Shown here piece by piece: positions 1 to 6,210 of a stretch of 7,002 bases of DNA. The position numbers and the translations under genes were made by a program. Each line of letters opens with the position of its first letter. Positions within the stretch are counted from its first letter, which is position 1. This DNA is from an uncultured Dokdonia sp. (lineage in GTDB: Bacteria; Bacteroidota; Bacteroidia; Flavobacteriales; Flavobacteriaceae), in the NCBI GenBank assembly GCA_937124495.1, contig CAKZKZ010000539.1, positions 1 through 7,002 of the forward strand, written 5' to 3'. Below the pieces are notes generated by a model. It did no database searches and was not told the origin of the DNA. It was given only the letters and a program-made list of their open reading frames with translations.

Positions 1-1381
1 TAAGATCTTTGTCTCCGTGGTTTTGATTATCCATTTGATAGCAGGTCTTTCCATACCCACTACTTCCTCGATTATTGACAGCGAGTATAGCATACCCATG
101 ATTCACTAAGTATTGTGTACGAGAACTAAAGTTCAATCTTGATTGCCCTCCAGGCCCTCCATGGACCATCACAATTGCTGGAACTTTGTTATTTGCATTG
201 GCTTGCTTAGGTTGGTAATAAATAGCAGGAACTTCGACACCATCAAAAGAGTTGAAACGGACTACTTTCCCTTCTACAAGATCATCAGCGTTAATTGCTT
301 TGTTGAGTACATCTGTTAACTGGTAATACTTCTTTGTATTCATATCATACGAATACATATTTGTTGGTTTTGCAGAGTTCCCTACACGTACTAATGCCAT
401 CGTTTCATCTCTTGAAAAACTAGCGCTACTTACAGATTGTCCATCTATTTCTGGGAAATTTATGGCTTTTCCAGTAGCAACATCCGTTACGTTCATCACT
501 GTTTTTGCGTCATCATTGGTAAAAAAGACAGTGTAGGTTCCGTTATGTGTAAAGTAATAACTAAATACAGGCCACTCATTATTTGTTACACGCTCTATAG
601 TACCTGTAGCAATATCATAGCTTGAAACATAGGAGTTTTCAGCACCTGCATCTGTAGAAAAATAGAGCGTTTTTCCATCAGGTGAAAAATCCAAATGTCC
701 GTTACCACTCTGTGTTGTATTTATTTTTTTTTGCTCTTTCGTTTCTGTGTTGACAATATATAAGTCACTATCATTAGTGTTGATGGCTTCAGATAATGTG
801 ATGTATTTTCCGTCATCACTCATCGCATTAAAATCGCGCGCACTTTCTACCTTATAAATAAGCTTGGATGTATAACCATCAATATTCATTTCATAATGAT
901 CTAGAAATTGTGGATCACGTTCATTACTTCCATAAAAAAAGCTTTTTCCATCTTTTGCCCAGCCTCTAAAAGAAGTACGTACACCTTCTAGTGGAGTCAG
1001 TGCTTTTATACCGTTTTCATCCTTCACAAAAATTTTGAAAATCTCATCTCCATTACCATCCATTCTGAATAAAATACGATCATCTTTTGGGAAGTAAGAA
1101 ATCCCATAAATAGAACTACTATCACTTTGAGTAATAGGGGTAAGCTCGCCACCTTTAACAGGTGTACTATACATATTATTAATCCCTGAACGATTACTTG
1201 TAATGAGAACCTTGGATTTATCAGCAGAAAATCCATTGGCTCCTGCGCTTTCATTATCCATAAATTGTTCAATAGTGTATTGCGCAATTTCTTTCTTTTC
1301 TTGTGTAATCTCTTTAGTTTGTTCTTTACAAGAGACAAAAACAAGCATACACGTCACGATGAGATAGGCTATTTTTTTCAT
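1..1381 (-). CDS. S9-family peptidase (prolyl oligopeptidase type), lipoprotein; C-terminus cut by window edge
   Basis: I translated this frame by hand from the ATG at 1379-1381; it stays open for 460 codons to the window edge. The N-terminus (MKKIAYLIVTCMLVFVSCKE) is a lipoprotein-type signal with the probable lipidated Cys at 18, so an envelope-anchored, perhaps surface-exposed protein is inferred. Residues ~40-370 carry PD40/TolB-like propeller repeats (LDFSPDG at 230-236; also WAKDGKSFFYGS). The alpha/beta-hydrolase domain then begins: HGGPGG at 407-412 is the conserved segment contributing to the oxyanion hole, and NNRGSSGYGK followed by HGDKDL near the edge is the S9 signature. Family members are usually 600-700 residues, so the nucleophile Ser (GxSxGG), Asp and His lie outside the window and activity cannot be confirmed. 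The expected role is cleavage of peptides, as in dipeptidyl/acylaminoacyl peptidases. No ribosome binding site or TAnnTTTG promoter is visible upstream. It lies 227 bp downstream of the propeller gene on the same strand; co-transcription is possible but unproven. Confidence 0.92.
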   Translation of the reverse strand, partial: MKKIAYLIVTCMLVFVSCKEQTKEITQEKKEIAQYTIEQFMDNESAGANGFSADKSKVLITSNRSGINNMYSTPVKGGELTPITQSDSSSIYGISYFPKDDRILFRMDGNGDEIFKIFVKDENGIKALTPLEGVRTSFRGWAKDGKSFFYGSNERDPQFLDHYEMNIDGYTSKLIYKVESARDFNAMSDDGKYITLSEAINTNDSDLYIVNTETKEQKKINTTQSGNGHLDFSPDGKTLYFSTDAGAENSYVSSYDIATGTIERVTNNEWPVFSYYFTHNGTYTVFFTNDDAKTVMNVTDVATGKAINFPEIDGQSVSSASFSRDETMALVRVGNSAKPTNMYSYDMNTKKYYQLTDVLNKAINADDLVEGKVVRFNSFDGVEVPAIYYQPKQANANNKVPAIVMVHGGPGGQSRLNFSSRTQYLVNHGYAILAVNNRGSSGYGKTCYQMDNQNHGDKDL

Positions 1382-1429
1382 AGGAGTAAGTAGTTAGGTG
1401 TTAAAACTAAAATCTAAAAAACATATTAA

Positions 1430-1503
1430 TGTCTGTTCGAGCACAGTCGAGAACGCTAGTATATGAGTGTTCAAGATAGGTTTCGACTGAACTCAATCAG
1501 ACA
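1430..1503. repeat. imperfect inverted repeat, TTCGAC...CTCA...GACA family, unit 1
   Basis: The left arm (1430-1454), read on the minus strand, gives TTCTCGACTGTGCTCGAACA plus GACA. The right arm (1480-1503), read on the plus strand, gives GTTTCGACTGAACTCAATCA plus GACA. The two differ by a one-base indel and a few substitutions and could form a long hairpin with a 25-base loop. It sits in the peptidase leader. I recall related TTCGAC...GCTCA...TGACA sequences in flavobacterial intergenic regions, but this is memory and not a search result. Confidence 0.6.
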
Positions 1504-1546
1504 AAGAATGATGTAGGATTATGTAATTATTTTATACTATTAATAC

Positions 1547-1605
1547 GTCATGATGAACTTGTCGAAGTATTGATTATTAATAATCTTCAATAGGCTCAGA
1601 TTGAC
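1547..1605. repeat. degenerate inverted repeat, same family, unit 2
   Basis: The arm at 1547-1567 (minus strand CTTCGACAAGTTCATCATGA + C) and the arm at 1585-1605 (plus strand CTTCAATAGGCTCAGATTGA + C) match at about two thirds of positions and share the CTTC...TCA...TGAC skeleton of unit 1. The perfect palindrome at 1572-1585 overlaps the inner side. On the minus strand the structure starts three bases after the stop codon of the propeller gene, so it may shape that transcript's 3' end. No T-run follows, so it is not a canonical intrinsic terminator. Confidence 0.45.
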
Positions 1606-1608
1606 AAA

Positions 1609-4600
1609 TTAATTCATTTTAAAACTTTTAATTTCTTTAAATGGTTTTACATCCAGTGCTTCTAATGTTGATTGGAAGGGTGTCCACTCATCTGTAAAGA
1701 AGGTATTGGTTGTATCCAACGCCGATTGTAATTGATCTTTTGCTTGTTGGATCAACGTATTTTCGGTAGCTGTTAACCCGTTAGGACGACTTCCCGCATA
1801 TCCACGAGCAAGACCAATACGACGCATCACTGTCATTTCTGGATTACGAGTAATTCCTTGACGCTTATCAACTTTTCCTAAATACAGCGCAATCACTTCA
1901 TCAATACGTTTTACCATTTTTCCGATACTCTTTAGATCATCCTTATGAGCATCGTCTTTATCTACTTTTTTAAGCATCTTCTTATAATCCTCAGCAATCG
2001 TTTTATTTTCTACGAGTTGCTTCACCGCATCAGCAGCAGTTTGTGTCAATCCTTCAAGTGTCTTACCAGCACTATAGGCATCATTGATTGCTTTTTGTGG
2101 GGTATCAAATCTAGGATCTGACTCCACAGTGATAGAAGACGTACTTGTCTGATCACCATAACTCATTTCTAATCTGTATGTTCCTGGTTTTACAGAAACA
2201 CCACCTGGCTCATTTTTACGCTTACGTATGGTACGAGAAGGTCTATCTCCTCCAGACTCATTCATAAACCACCTTGTTTTATGAATCCCTGTACTGTCTG
2301 GTGTTTTCCATTTTAGATGACGTATTTGTCTGTCGCCGTTATATATTTTAAGATGAACAGAATCCCATGTTACCTTTTTAACCTCTGAGTCGTCGGAAGT
2401 CTCATCCTCATCTTCGTCATCACTTTCCTTCTTAGACTTCTTTTCTTCTGTTTTGGTTACATAATAAGAAATATGCGCGCCACGGTCTCTGTTTTCTGCA
2501 TTGTAAAGGGCATCACCTCCAAAACGACTTCCTGTCGGTTGTTGATAAGCAGCTTGATATGCTGTAGGAGGTTGAAAAAGTTGCAGCTTTCGCGAAAGCG
2601 TACTCTTATCCTTTGCAATCGCACGTAATGGTCTGATATCATCCAAGACCCATGCGGCACGACCGAAAGTTCCGATCACTAAATCATGTTCTCTCGGGTG
2701 AATCACTAAATCCTTTACTGAAGTTGTAGGGAATCCTTTTGTCCATTTTTCCCAACTAGACCCAGCATCTAACGAAACATATAAACCATCATCGGTTCCT
2801 AAGAATAATAGGTTTGGCTCTTCCAAATCTTCTATAATCGATAGGGCATAACTCTGTACATCATTTCCGTCAACAATGCGTTCCCATGTTTTTCCGTAGT
2901 TACGAGTACGATACGCATAAGGTGTGTAATTAAAACGACGGTAATCATTAGCAACTAATAAGGCTTCTCCTTGTTTTTTGTTACTCGCTTTGATTTGTGT
3001 TACCCAACTTCCAGCCGGAAGTCCTTTTATATTTTTGGTGACCTCAATATAGTTAGCCCCTCCATCGGTGGTATAATGTACACGACCATCATCGGTTCCT
3101 ACCCAAAACATATTACGCTCTACAGTAGAAGGCTCGATCACAAGAATTGTCGTATGATTTTCTGCTCCCGTAGCATCCATAGACAGTCCTCCAGATTCTG
3201 ATTGCTTTTGCTTTTCAGGATCATTGGTGGTTAAATCTGGTGAAATCACCTTCCATGTTAATCCTTTGTCTGTCGATTTATGTACAAATTGACTTCCAAA
3301 ATACACGGTATTATTATCAAATGGATCAATGTTAATTGCCGAGTTCCAGTTAAAGCGTAAGAATACATCTGGATCTGGATGTGTTGGTTTTACACCATAG
3401 TTATTACCTGTCATCCAATCATAACGACTCACAAATCCTTGCTGACTCATACTCCAACCATAACGACTATCATCTTTGTCTGGAACGACATCAAACCCAT
3501 CTCCAAAAGAAATCTCTTGCCAATAACTATTACGAATTCCTTGTGCTTTCCAAACGTAGGCTGGACCTCTCCAACTTCCGTTATCTTGCATTCCTCCATA
3601 TACATTATATGGATACTCATTATCTACATTAATATGGTAAAATTGTGCGACCGGTAAGTTTCCGATAAAACGCCATGTTTTCCCGCCATCTTTGGTGATG
3701 TTCATTCCTCCATCATTCCCATCAATCATAAACTGACCGTTATCTGGATGAATCCACCATGCATGGTGATCTGGATGTACTCCATTATCTACGCCATAAG
3801 CACCCATAAGTTGTGTGAAATTCTTCCCGCCATCTTCAGATACATTTACGTAGGTAAATACAGAGAATACTCTATTCTCATTATCTGGATCTACGTGAAT
3901 ATCTGAGTAGTAAAAAGGACGGTTTCCAATATCACTTTTATCATTTACTTTTTCCCAATTAAATCCACCATCATCAGAACGATAGAGGGCATTCTTTTTT
4001 GCTTCGATTAATGCATAGACTACATTAGGTTTATTAGGTGCAATAGAGATTCCTATACGTCCCAATTCTCCTTTAGGTAATCCATCTTTGTCAGATAGTT
4101 TTTTCCATGTTTTTCCACCATCGTGTGTCATGTGCAATCCAGAACCTTCACCTCCAGATTTAAAAAACCAAGGATCACGTTTGTGTTCCCACATCGCTAC
4201 AATCAGTTTATTAGGATTGGTAGGGTCCATGACCATATCGGCAACCCCTGTTTTATTATTGGCAAACAATATTTTGTTCCATGTCTTTCCACCATCGGTA
4301 GTTTTAAAAACACCACGCTCTGGATGTATTCCCCAAGGAGATCCTATAGCGCCAACATACACGATGTCAGGATTGGTTGGGTCAATAATTACACGGTGAA
4401 TGTGTCTTGTTTTCTCAAGCCCCATAGATTGCCAGGTCTTTCCGCCATCTAGTGACTTATATACACCAAATCCTCCATTTAAAGAGTTTCGAGGATTTCC
4501 TTCTCCCGTTCCTACCCAAATCACACTTGGATTGGATTGCTGAATGGCTACTGCTCCGATAGAAGCAGTGAGTTCTTTTTCAAAAACAGGCTCCCATTTG

Positions 4601-4818
4601 ATTCCTCCAGACGTCGATTTCCATAAACCACCAGAAGCTGTACCTACGTACATCACATCTGGATTATCGGTAACCACATCTATGGCCGTTACACGACCAG
4701 ACATACCGCCAGGTCCTATGTTACGAGGTTGCATGTCTTGTAGGACAGACATGTCGAGTTTTTGTGCGCTTGCGATGGTACATAAGCACAAGAAGAGGAG
4801 TGAGTAAAAGTGTTTCAT
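1609..4818 (-). CDS. secreted Asp-box/BNR beta-propeller protein (Vps10/sortilin-like), 1069 aa
   Basis: The N-terminus MKHFYSLLFLCLCTIASAQK is a classic signal peptide with likely cleavage after ASA, so the protein is exported. Residues ~25-725 form a long propeller region with eleven Asp-box type motifs (S/T-x-D-x-G-x-T-W), starting near residues 68, 122, 173, 231, 281, 327, 375, 515, 583, 638 and 682; those at 68, 327, 583 and 638 are degenerate. WVGTGEGNPRNS at 101-112 is typical of this family. A charged, acidic linker (about 791-815) follows, then an Ig/FlgD-like beta segment (VKPGTYRLEMSYGD, about 876-889) and a mostly helical C-terminus. Related Bacteroidota proteins are annotated as Vps10-domain, BNR-repeat or 'glycosyl hydrolase'; I see no evidence for glycosidase activity, because Asp boxes are structural. 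No recognisable type IX secretion C-terminal domain is seen. The start is set by the signal peptide; no Shine-Dalgarno is present. The length looks complete. The substrate or ligand is unknown. Confidence 0.93.
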   Translation of the reverse strand: MKHFYSLLFLCLCTIASAQKLDMSVLQDMQPRNIGPGGMSGRVTAIDVVTDNPDVMYVGTASGGLWKSTSGGIKWEPVFEKELTASIGAVAIQQSNPSVIWVGTGEGNPRNSLNGGFGVYKSLDGGKTWQSMGLEKTRHIHRVIIDPTNPDIVYVGAIGSPWGIHPERGVFKTTDGGKTWNKILFANNKTGVADMVMDPTNPNKLIVAMWEHKRDPWFFKSGGEGSGLHMTHDGGKTWKKLSDKDGLPKGELGRIGISIAPNKPNVVYALIEAKKNALYRSDDGGFNWEKVNDKSDIGNRPFYYSDIHVDPDNENRVFSVFTYVNVSEDGGKNFTQLMGAYGVDNGVHPDHHAWWIHPDNGQFMIDGNDGGMNITKDGGKTWRFIGNLPVAQFYHINVDNEYPYNVYGGMQDNGSWRGPAYVWKAQGIRNSYWQEISFGDGFDVVPDKDDSRYGWSMSQQGFVSRYDWMTGNNYGVKPTHPDPDVFLRFNWNSAINIDPFDNNTVYFGSQFVHKSTDKGLTWKVISPDLTTNDPEKQKQSESGGLSMDATGAENHTTILVIEPSTVERNMFWVGTDDGRVHYTTDGGANYIEVTKNIKGLPAGSWVTQIKASNKKQGEALLVANDYRRFNYTPYAYRTRNYGKTWERIVDGNDVQSYALSIIEDLEEPNLLFLGTDDGLYVSLDAGSSWEKWTKGFPTTSVKDLVIHPREHDLVIGTFGRAAWVLDDIRPLRAIAKDKSTLSRKLQLFQPPTAYQAAYQQPTGSRFGGDALYNAENRDRGAHISYYVTKTEEKKSKKESDDEDEDETSDDSEVKKVTWDSVHLKIYNGDRQIRHLKWKTPDSTGIHKTRWFMNESGGDRPSRTIRKRKNEPGGVSVKPGTYRLEMSYGDQTSTSSITVESDPRFDTPQKAINDAYSAGKTLEGLTQTAADAVKQLVENKTIAEDYKKMLKKVDKDDAHKDDLKSIGKMVKRIDEVIALYLGKVDKRQGITRNPEMTVMRRIGLARGYAGSRPNGLTATENTLIQQAKDQLQSALDTTNTFFTDEWTPFQSTLEALDVKPFKEIKSFKMN
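2586..2599. repeat. TTTCGCGAAA palindrome inside the propeller gene
   Basis: The perfect 14-bp palindrome GCTTTCGCGAAAGC lies within the coding sequence, where it encodes part of T-L-S-R-K-L (residues 740-745). This is just after the last propeller blade (VLDDIRPLRAIAKDKS) and before the C-terminal domains. It has the same core as the intergenic copies at 5009-5018, 5173-5192 and 6195-6210. Confidence 0.85.
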
Positions 4819-4928
4819 TTGGTTATTTTAATGTATAATAAATTTCGGTCATTGTATATCGGACGACTACTTGGTTATGGGTAGCGTACGTACCTTTTAT
4901 ATTGAACGGACTAAGTTAAGGAAATGTG

Positions 4929-4983
4929 AAAGCCTAAAGTCTTAAAGGGGTGTTAAGGTCGTTGACTTTTAAGGTGGCTTTTT
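4929..4983 (+). other. possible imperfect hairpin followed by T5
   Basis: AAAGCC (4929-4934) can pair with GGCTTT (4976-4981), and AAAGTC (4936-4941) with GACTTT (4964-4969), leaving a bulge on the right side and a 22-base loop. The structure ends in T5 (4979-4983), which resembles a plus-strand terminator. No plus-strand gene precedes it, so it could end a small RNA or be coincidental. The loop region also repeats TTAAGG (4953-4958 and 4969-4974). Confidence 0.25.
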
Positions 4984-5008
4984 ATGCTCCTGTTTGCCGG
5001 TGAGATAG

Positions 5009-5018
5009 TTTCGCGAAA
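5009..5018. repeat. TTTCGCGAAA palindrome core
   Basis: This is a 10-bp perfect palindrome flanked by AG on the left and GC on the right, so the extended 14-bp form is broken on one side. It lies immediately upstream of the first two-hairpin element. Confidence 0.75.
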
Positions 5019-5022
5019 GCAT

Positions 5023-5116
5023 AATTTTTGTTTCCCCACCCCTGAAGGGAGCAAAAATTTTCTACATATTGTTTTTATAGAATATGCACCCTTTAGGGAT
5101 GGGGAAAAGCATATTC
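5023..5116 (+). repeat. two-hairpin intergenic element, copy 1
   Basis: Hairpin A has stem AATTTTTG (5023-5030) paired with CAAAAATT (5052-5059), enclosing TTTCCCCACCCCTGAAGGGA. Hairpin B has stem GAATATGC (5080-5087) paired with GCATATTC (5109-5116), enclosing ACCCTTTAGGGATGGGGAAA. The interiors are also inverted copies of each other: 5031-5049 and the reverse complement of 5089-5107 match at 17 of 19 positions, so one longer alternative stem is possible. It aligns with copy 2 at 6004-6095 with a single one-base gap. Confidence 0.75.
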
Positions 5117-5172
5117 GGTTTCATTGTTTTCGAACGTATTCAAAACATTACTTCACTCTTAAGGGCGCTTTT

Positions 5173-5192
5173 TACGCTTTCGCGAAAGCGTA
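5173..5192. repeat. 20-bp perfect palindrome with TTTCGCGAAA core
   Basis: TACGCTTTCGCGAAAGCGTA is self-complementary over all 20 bases and is the longest perfect copy of this palindrome in the window. It lies downstream of two-hairpin element copy 1 and 130 bp upstream of the fasciclin promoter. Role unknown; a protein-binding site or dispersed repeat are both possible. Confidence 0.85.
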
Positions 5193-5302
5193 TACAGGTA
5201 CTTTCCCAAAATAACCATATATTTAACAGTACATCAAATATCATCTCTAAGAAGAAGGGAGTAGAATAGTCAAAAGTAAGAAATTAACGAACATTCAATA
5301 TT

Positions 5303-5329
5303 TTGTTTATTCTTTCGGTGATATATTTG
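5303..5329 (+). promoter_or_regulatory. Bacteroidota-type promoter for the fasciclin gene
   Basis: TTG at 5303-5305 (-33 element) and TATATTTG at 5322-5329 (match to -7 TAnnTTTG) are separated by 16 bp, close to the spacing of known Bacteroidota promoters. Transcription would begin near 5335, leaving a leader of about 20 bases. The in-frame TTG at 5303 is therefore part of the promoter and not a start codon. Confidence 0.7.
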
Positions 5330-5353
5330 AACAAAACGAAAAACCCACTCATT

Positions 5354-5890
5354 ATGAAAAAAATAGTCATCGTATTAGTTTGTGTTTCTATATCTTTTTT
5401 ATCATTCACAGAAAAAGACAAAAAAGGAACAACTACCCAAGAAAAGAATATCGTTGAAGTTGCAGCTGGAAATGAAAATTTCTCTACGCTCGTTGCAGCG
5501 GTAAAAGCCGCAGGTCTTGTCGATGTATTATCAGGAACCAATCAGTTTACCGTATTTGCACCTTCAAACGCTGCCTTTGATAAATTACCAAAAGGAACCT
5601 TAGATTCGTTTTTAATGCCACAGAATAAGGATGCGCTAGCAGATCTTTTAATGTATCACGTGGTAGCAGGTGAATATAAAGCTGCCGACGTTGTCAAAGC
5701 GATCAAAGCAAACAAAGGAAAATTTTCTGTAAACACTATAAAAGGAGAAAAAATCACTTTGACGATGAACGGAAATAACGTCGTCATTAAAGATGCAAAA
5801 GGCGGGAAGTCTGTGATTATTATGACAGATATAGATGCTTCAAATGGCGTGATACATGCTGTAGGGAGTGTGTTGATGCCTAAAGAATAA
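5354..5890 (+). CDS. secreted fasciclin (FAS1) domain protein, 178 aa
   Basis: After a signal peptide (MKKIVIVLVCVSISFLSF, about residues 1-18, exact cleavage site unclear) there is one complete FAS1 domain, about residues 33-176. The H1 motif TVFAPSNAAFDKLP is at 66-79, the central Tyr-His pair is Y101-H102 in MYHVVAGEY, and the H2 motif NGVIHAVGSVLMP is at 164-176. FAS1 domains generally mediate adhesion or protein/polysaccharide contacts and have no catalytic residues; the partner here is unknown. The length fits a single-domain bacterial fasciclin. I chose the ATG at 5354 because it begins the signal peptide and lies just after the promoter; the longer frame from TTG at 5303 would start inside the promoter. 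No Shine-Dalgarno is present, only an A-rich leader. The gene is monocistronic: it has its own promoter and a strong terminator, and it is flanked by direct copies of a two-hairpin repeat. Confidence 0.95.
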   Translation: MKKIVIVLVCVSISFLSFTEKDKKGTTTQEKNIVEVAAGNENFSTLVAAVKAAGLVDVLSGTNQFTVFAPSNAAFDKLPKGTLDSFLMPQNKDALADLLMYHVVAGEYKAADVVKAIKANKGKFSVNTIKGEKITLTMNGNNVVIKDAKGGKSVIIMTDIDASNGVIHAVGSVLMPKE

Positions 5891-5910
5891 CCTATTATAT
5901 ATCGTTTTGA

Positions 5911-5940
5911 TAATGCCTCTTTATTGGGGCATTATTTTTT
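5911..5940 (+). terminator. intrinsic terminator of the fasciclin gene
   Basis: TAATGCCTC (5911-5919) pairs with GGGGCATTA (5926-5934) in a 9-bp stem with one T-G wobble, loop TTTATT, followed directly by T6 (5935-5940). It begins 20 bases after the stop codon. Confidence 0.9.
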
Positions 5941-5975
5941 CCCTCATCCTAACCTTCTCCCAAATGGAGAAGGGA
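5941..5975. repeat. dispersed-type hairpin repeat (CCCTCATCCTAACC...)
   Basis: The stem CCTTCTCC (5953-5960) pairs perfectly with GGAGAAGG (5966-5973) around the loop CAAAT, preceded by CCCTCATCCTAA. This resembles a 'CCCTCACCCTAACC...' dispersed intergenic sequence I recall from many bacterial genomes; that is memory, not a search. It directly abuts the terminator T-run. Confidence 0.6.
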
Positions 5976-6003
5976 TTATATTTGGGGAGTTGATACAATA
6001 TCA

Positions 6004-6095
6004 GTTTTTGTTTCCCCGACCCTAAAGGGAGCAAAAACGTATATGTGAATTCAGTTTTAGAATACCTTACCCTTTAGGATTGGAAAATGGTATTC
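6004..6095 (+). repeat. two-hairpin intergenic element, copy 2
   Basis: Hairpin A has stem GTTTTTG (6004-6010) paired with CAAAAAC (6032-6038). Hairpin B has stem GAATACC (6060-6066) paired with GGTATTC (6089-6095). It aligns base for base with copy 1 at an offset of 980, apart from one missing base in the loop of hairpin B. 6005-6037 match 5025-5057 at 30 of 33 positions, while the region between the hairpins is much less conserved. Three stem pairs differ between copies, and both partners changed each time. Confidence 0.75.
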
Positions 6096-6194
6096 GACCT
6101 AAGATTTAGTATTCTTTATTGTTTTAGGAGATATCACGGATAAACAACCTCGCAATAGCAAAAGATCATTTTACTCATAAAGCGATGTTAAGTT

Positions 6195-6210
6195 CGCTTT
6201 CGCGAAAGCG
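6195..6210. repeat. 16-bp perfect palindrome upstream of the VWA gene
   Basis: CGCTTTCGCGAAAGCG is perfectly self-complementary. Outer flanks GTTAA (6187-6191) and TTAAC (6216-6220) can also pair, extending the possible structure to about 34 bases. It ends 33 bp before the VWA start codon, where a promoter or operator would be expected, although the dispersed copies elsewhere argue against a gene-specific operator. Confidence 0.8.

Larger units (their letters stand above)
1382..1608. other. intergenic gap with two imperfect inverted-repeat units
   Basis: This gap separates two minus-strand genes and holds no plausible reading frame. It contains four related half-elements (see the two repeat entries) and, between the arms of the second pair, a perfect 14-bp palindrome GATTATTAATAATC at 1572-1585. 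I found no CAAAnnTA (minus-strand TAnnTTTG) promoter match, so the peptidase promoter is either degenerate or absent. Confidence 0.7.
4819..5353. other. 535-bp divergent intergenic region, repeat-rich
   Basis: This region separates the minus-strand propeller gene from the plus-strand fasciclin gene. From left to right it holds an AT-rich leader for the propeller gene with no clear TAnnTTTG promoter on the minus strand, a possible hairpin at 4929-4983, a TTTCGCGAAA core at 5009-5018, the first copy of a two-hairpin element (about 5023-5116), a 20-bp perfect palindrome at 5173-5192 and the fasciclin promoter at 5303-5329. Reading frames that cross it are built from these repeats and have no protein character. 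Confidence 0.75.

Noticed and set aside
1024..1344. 106-codon minus-strand open frame within the peptidase gene, and a 62-codon plus-strand frame at 437-625
   Set aside because: Both are shadows of the S9 peptidase frame, which runs uninterrupted from 1381 to the window edge with recognisable motifs.
3379..3657. Antisense open frames opposite the propeller gene (also 2971-3201, 4088-4399, 4123-4452, 4544-4807)
   Set aside because: They lie opposite a clear, full-length secreted protein gene. Their translations are Pro/Ser/Thr/Ile-rich strings typical of the reverse reading of repeated Asp-box codons.
1609..4818. Sialidase or glycosidase function for the propeller protein
   Set aside because: Asp boxes are structural blade motifs shared by many non-enzymatic propellers. 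I saw no sialidase arginine triad or clear catalytic pair, so only a structural call is made.
4984..5214. 76-codon plus-strand open frame across the intergenic region, and an overlapping 61-codon frame at 5084-5269
   Set aside because: Both are composed of the two-hairpin element and the palindrome, have no signal or domain character and no promoter, and the frames overlap each other. Repeat-derived open frames are expected here.
5303..5353. TTG start 51 bases upstream, extending the fasciclin protein by 17 residues
   Set aside because: The TTG and following sequence match the -33 and -7 promoter elements, and the extension would put a non-signal segment before a clear signal peptide at 5354.
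5284..5541. 85-codon minus-strand open frame over the start of the fasciclin gene
   Set aside because: It is the reverse reading of the FAS1 signal peptide and H1 region, and it would cover the fasciclin promoter.
5023..6095. Insertion sequence or composite transposon around the fasciclin gene
   Set aside because: No transposase, no terminal inverted repeats at the outer ends of the pair and no target duplication is visible. The direct copies look like small dispersed repeats, not transposon ends.
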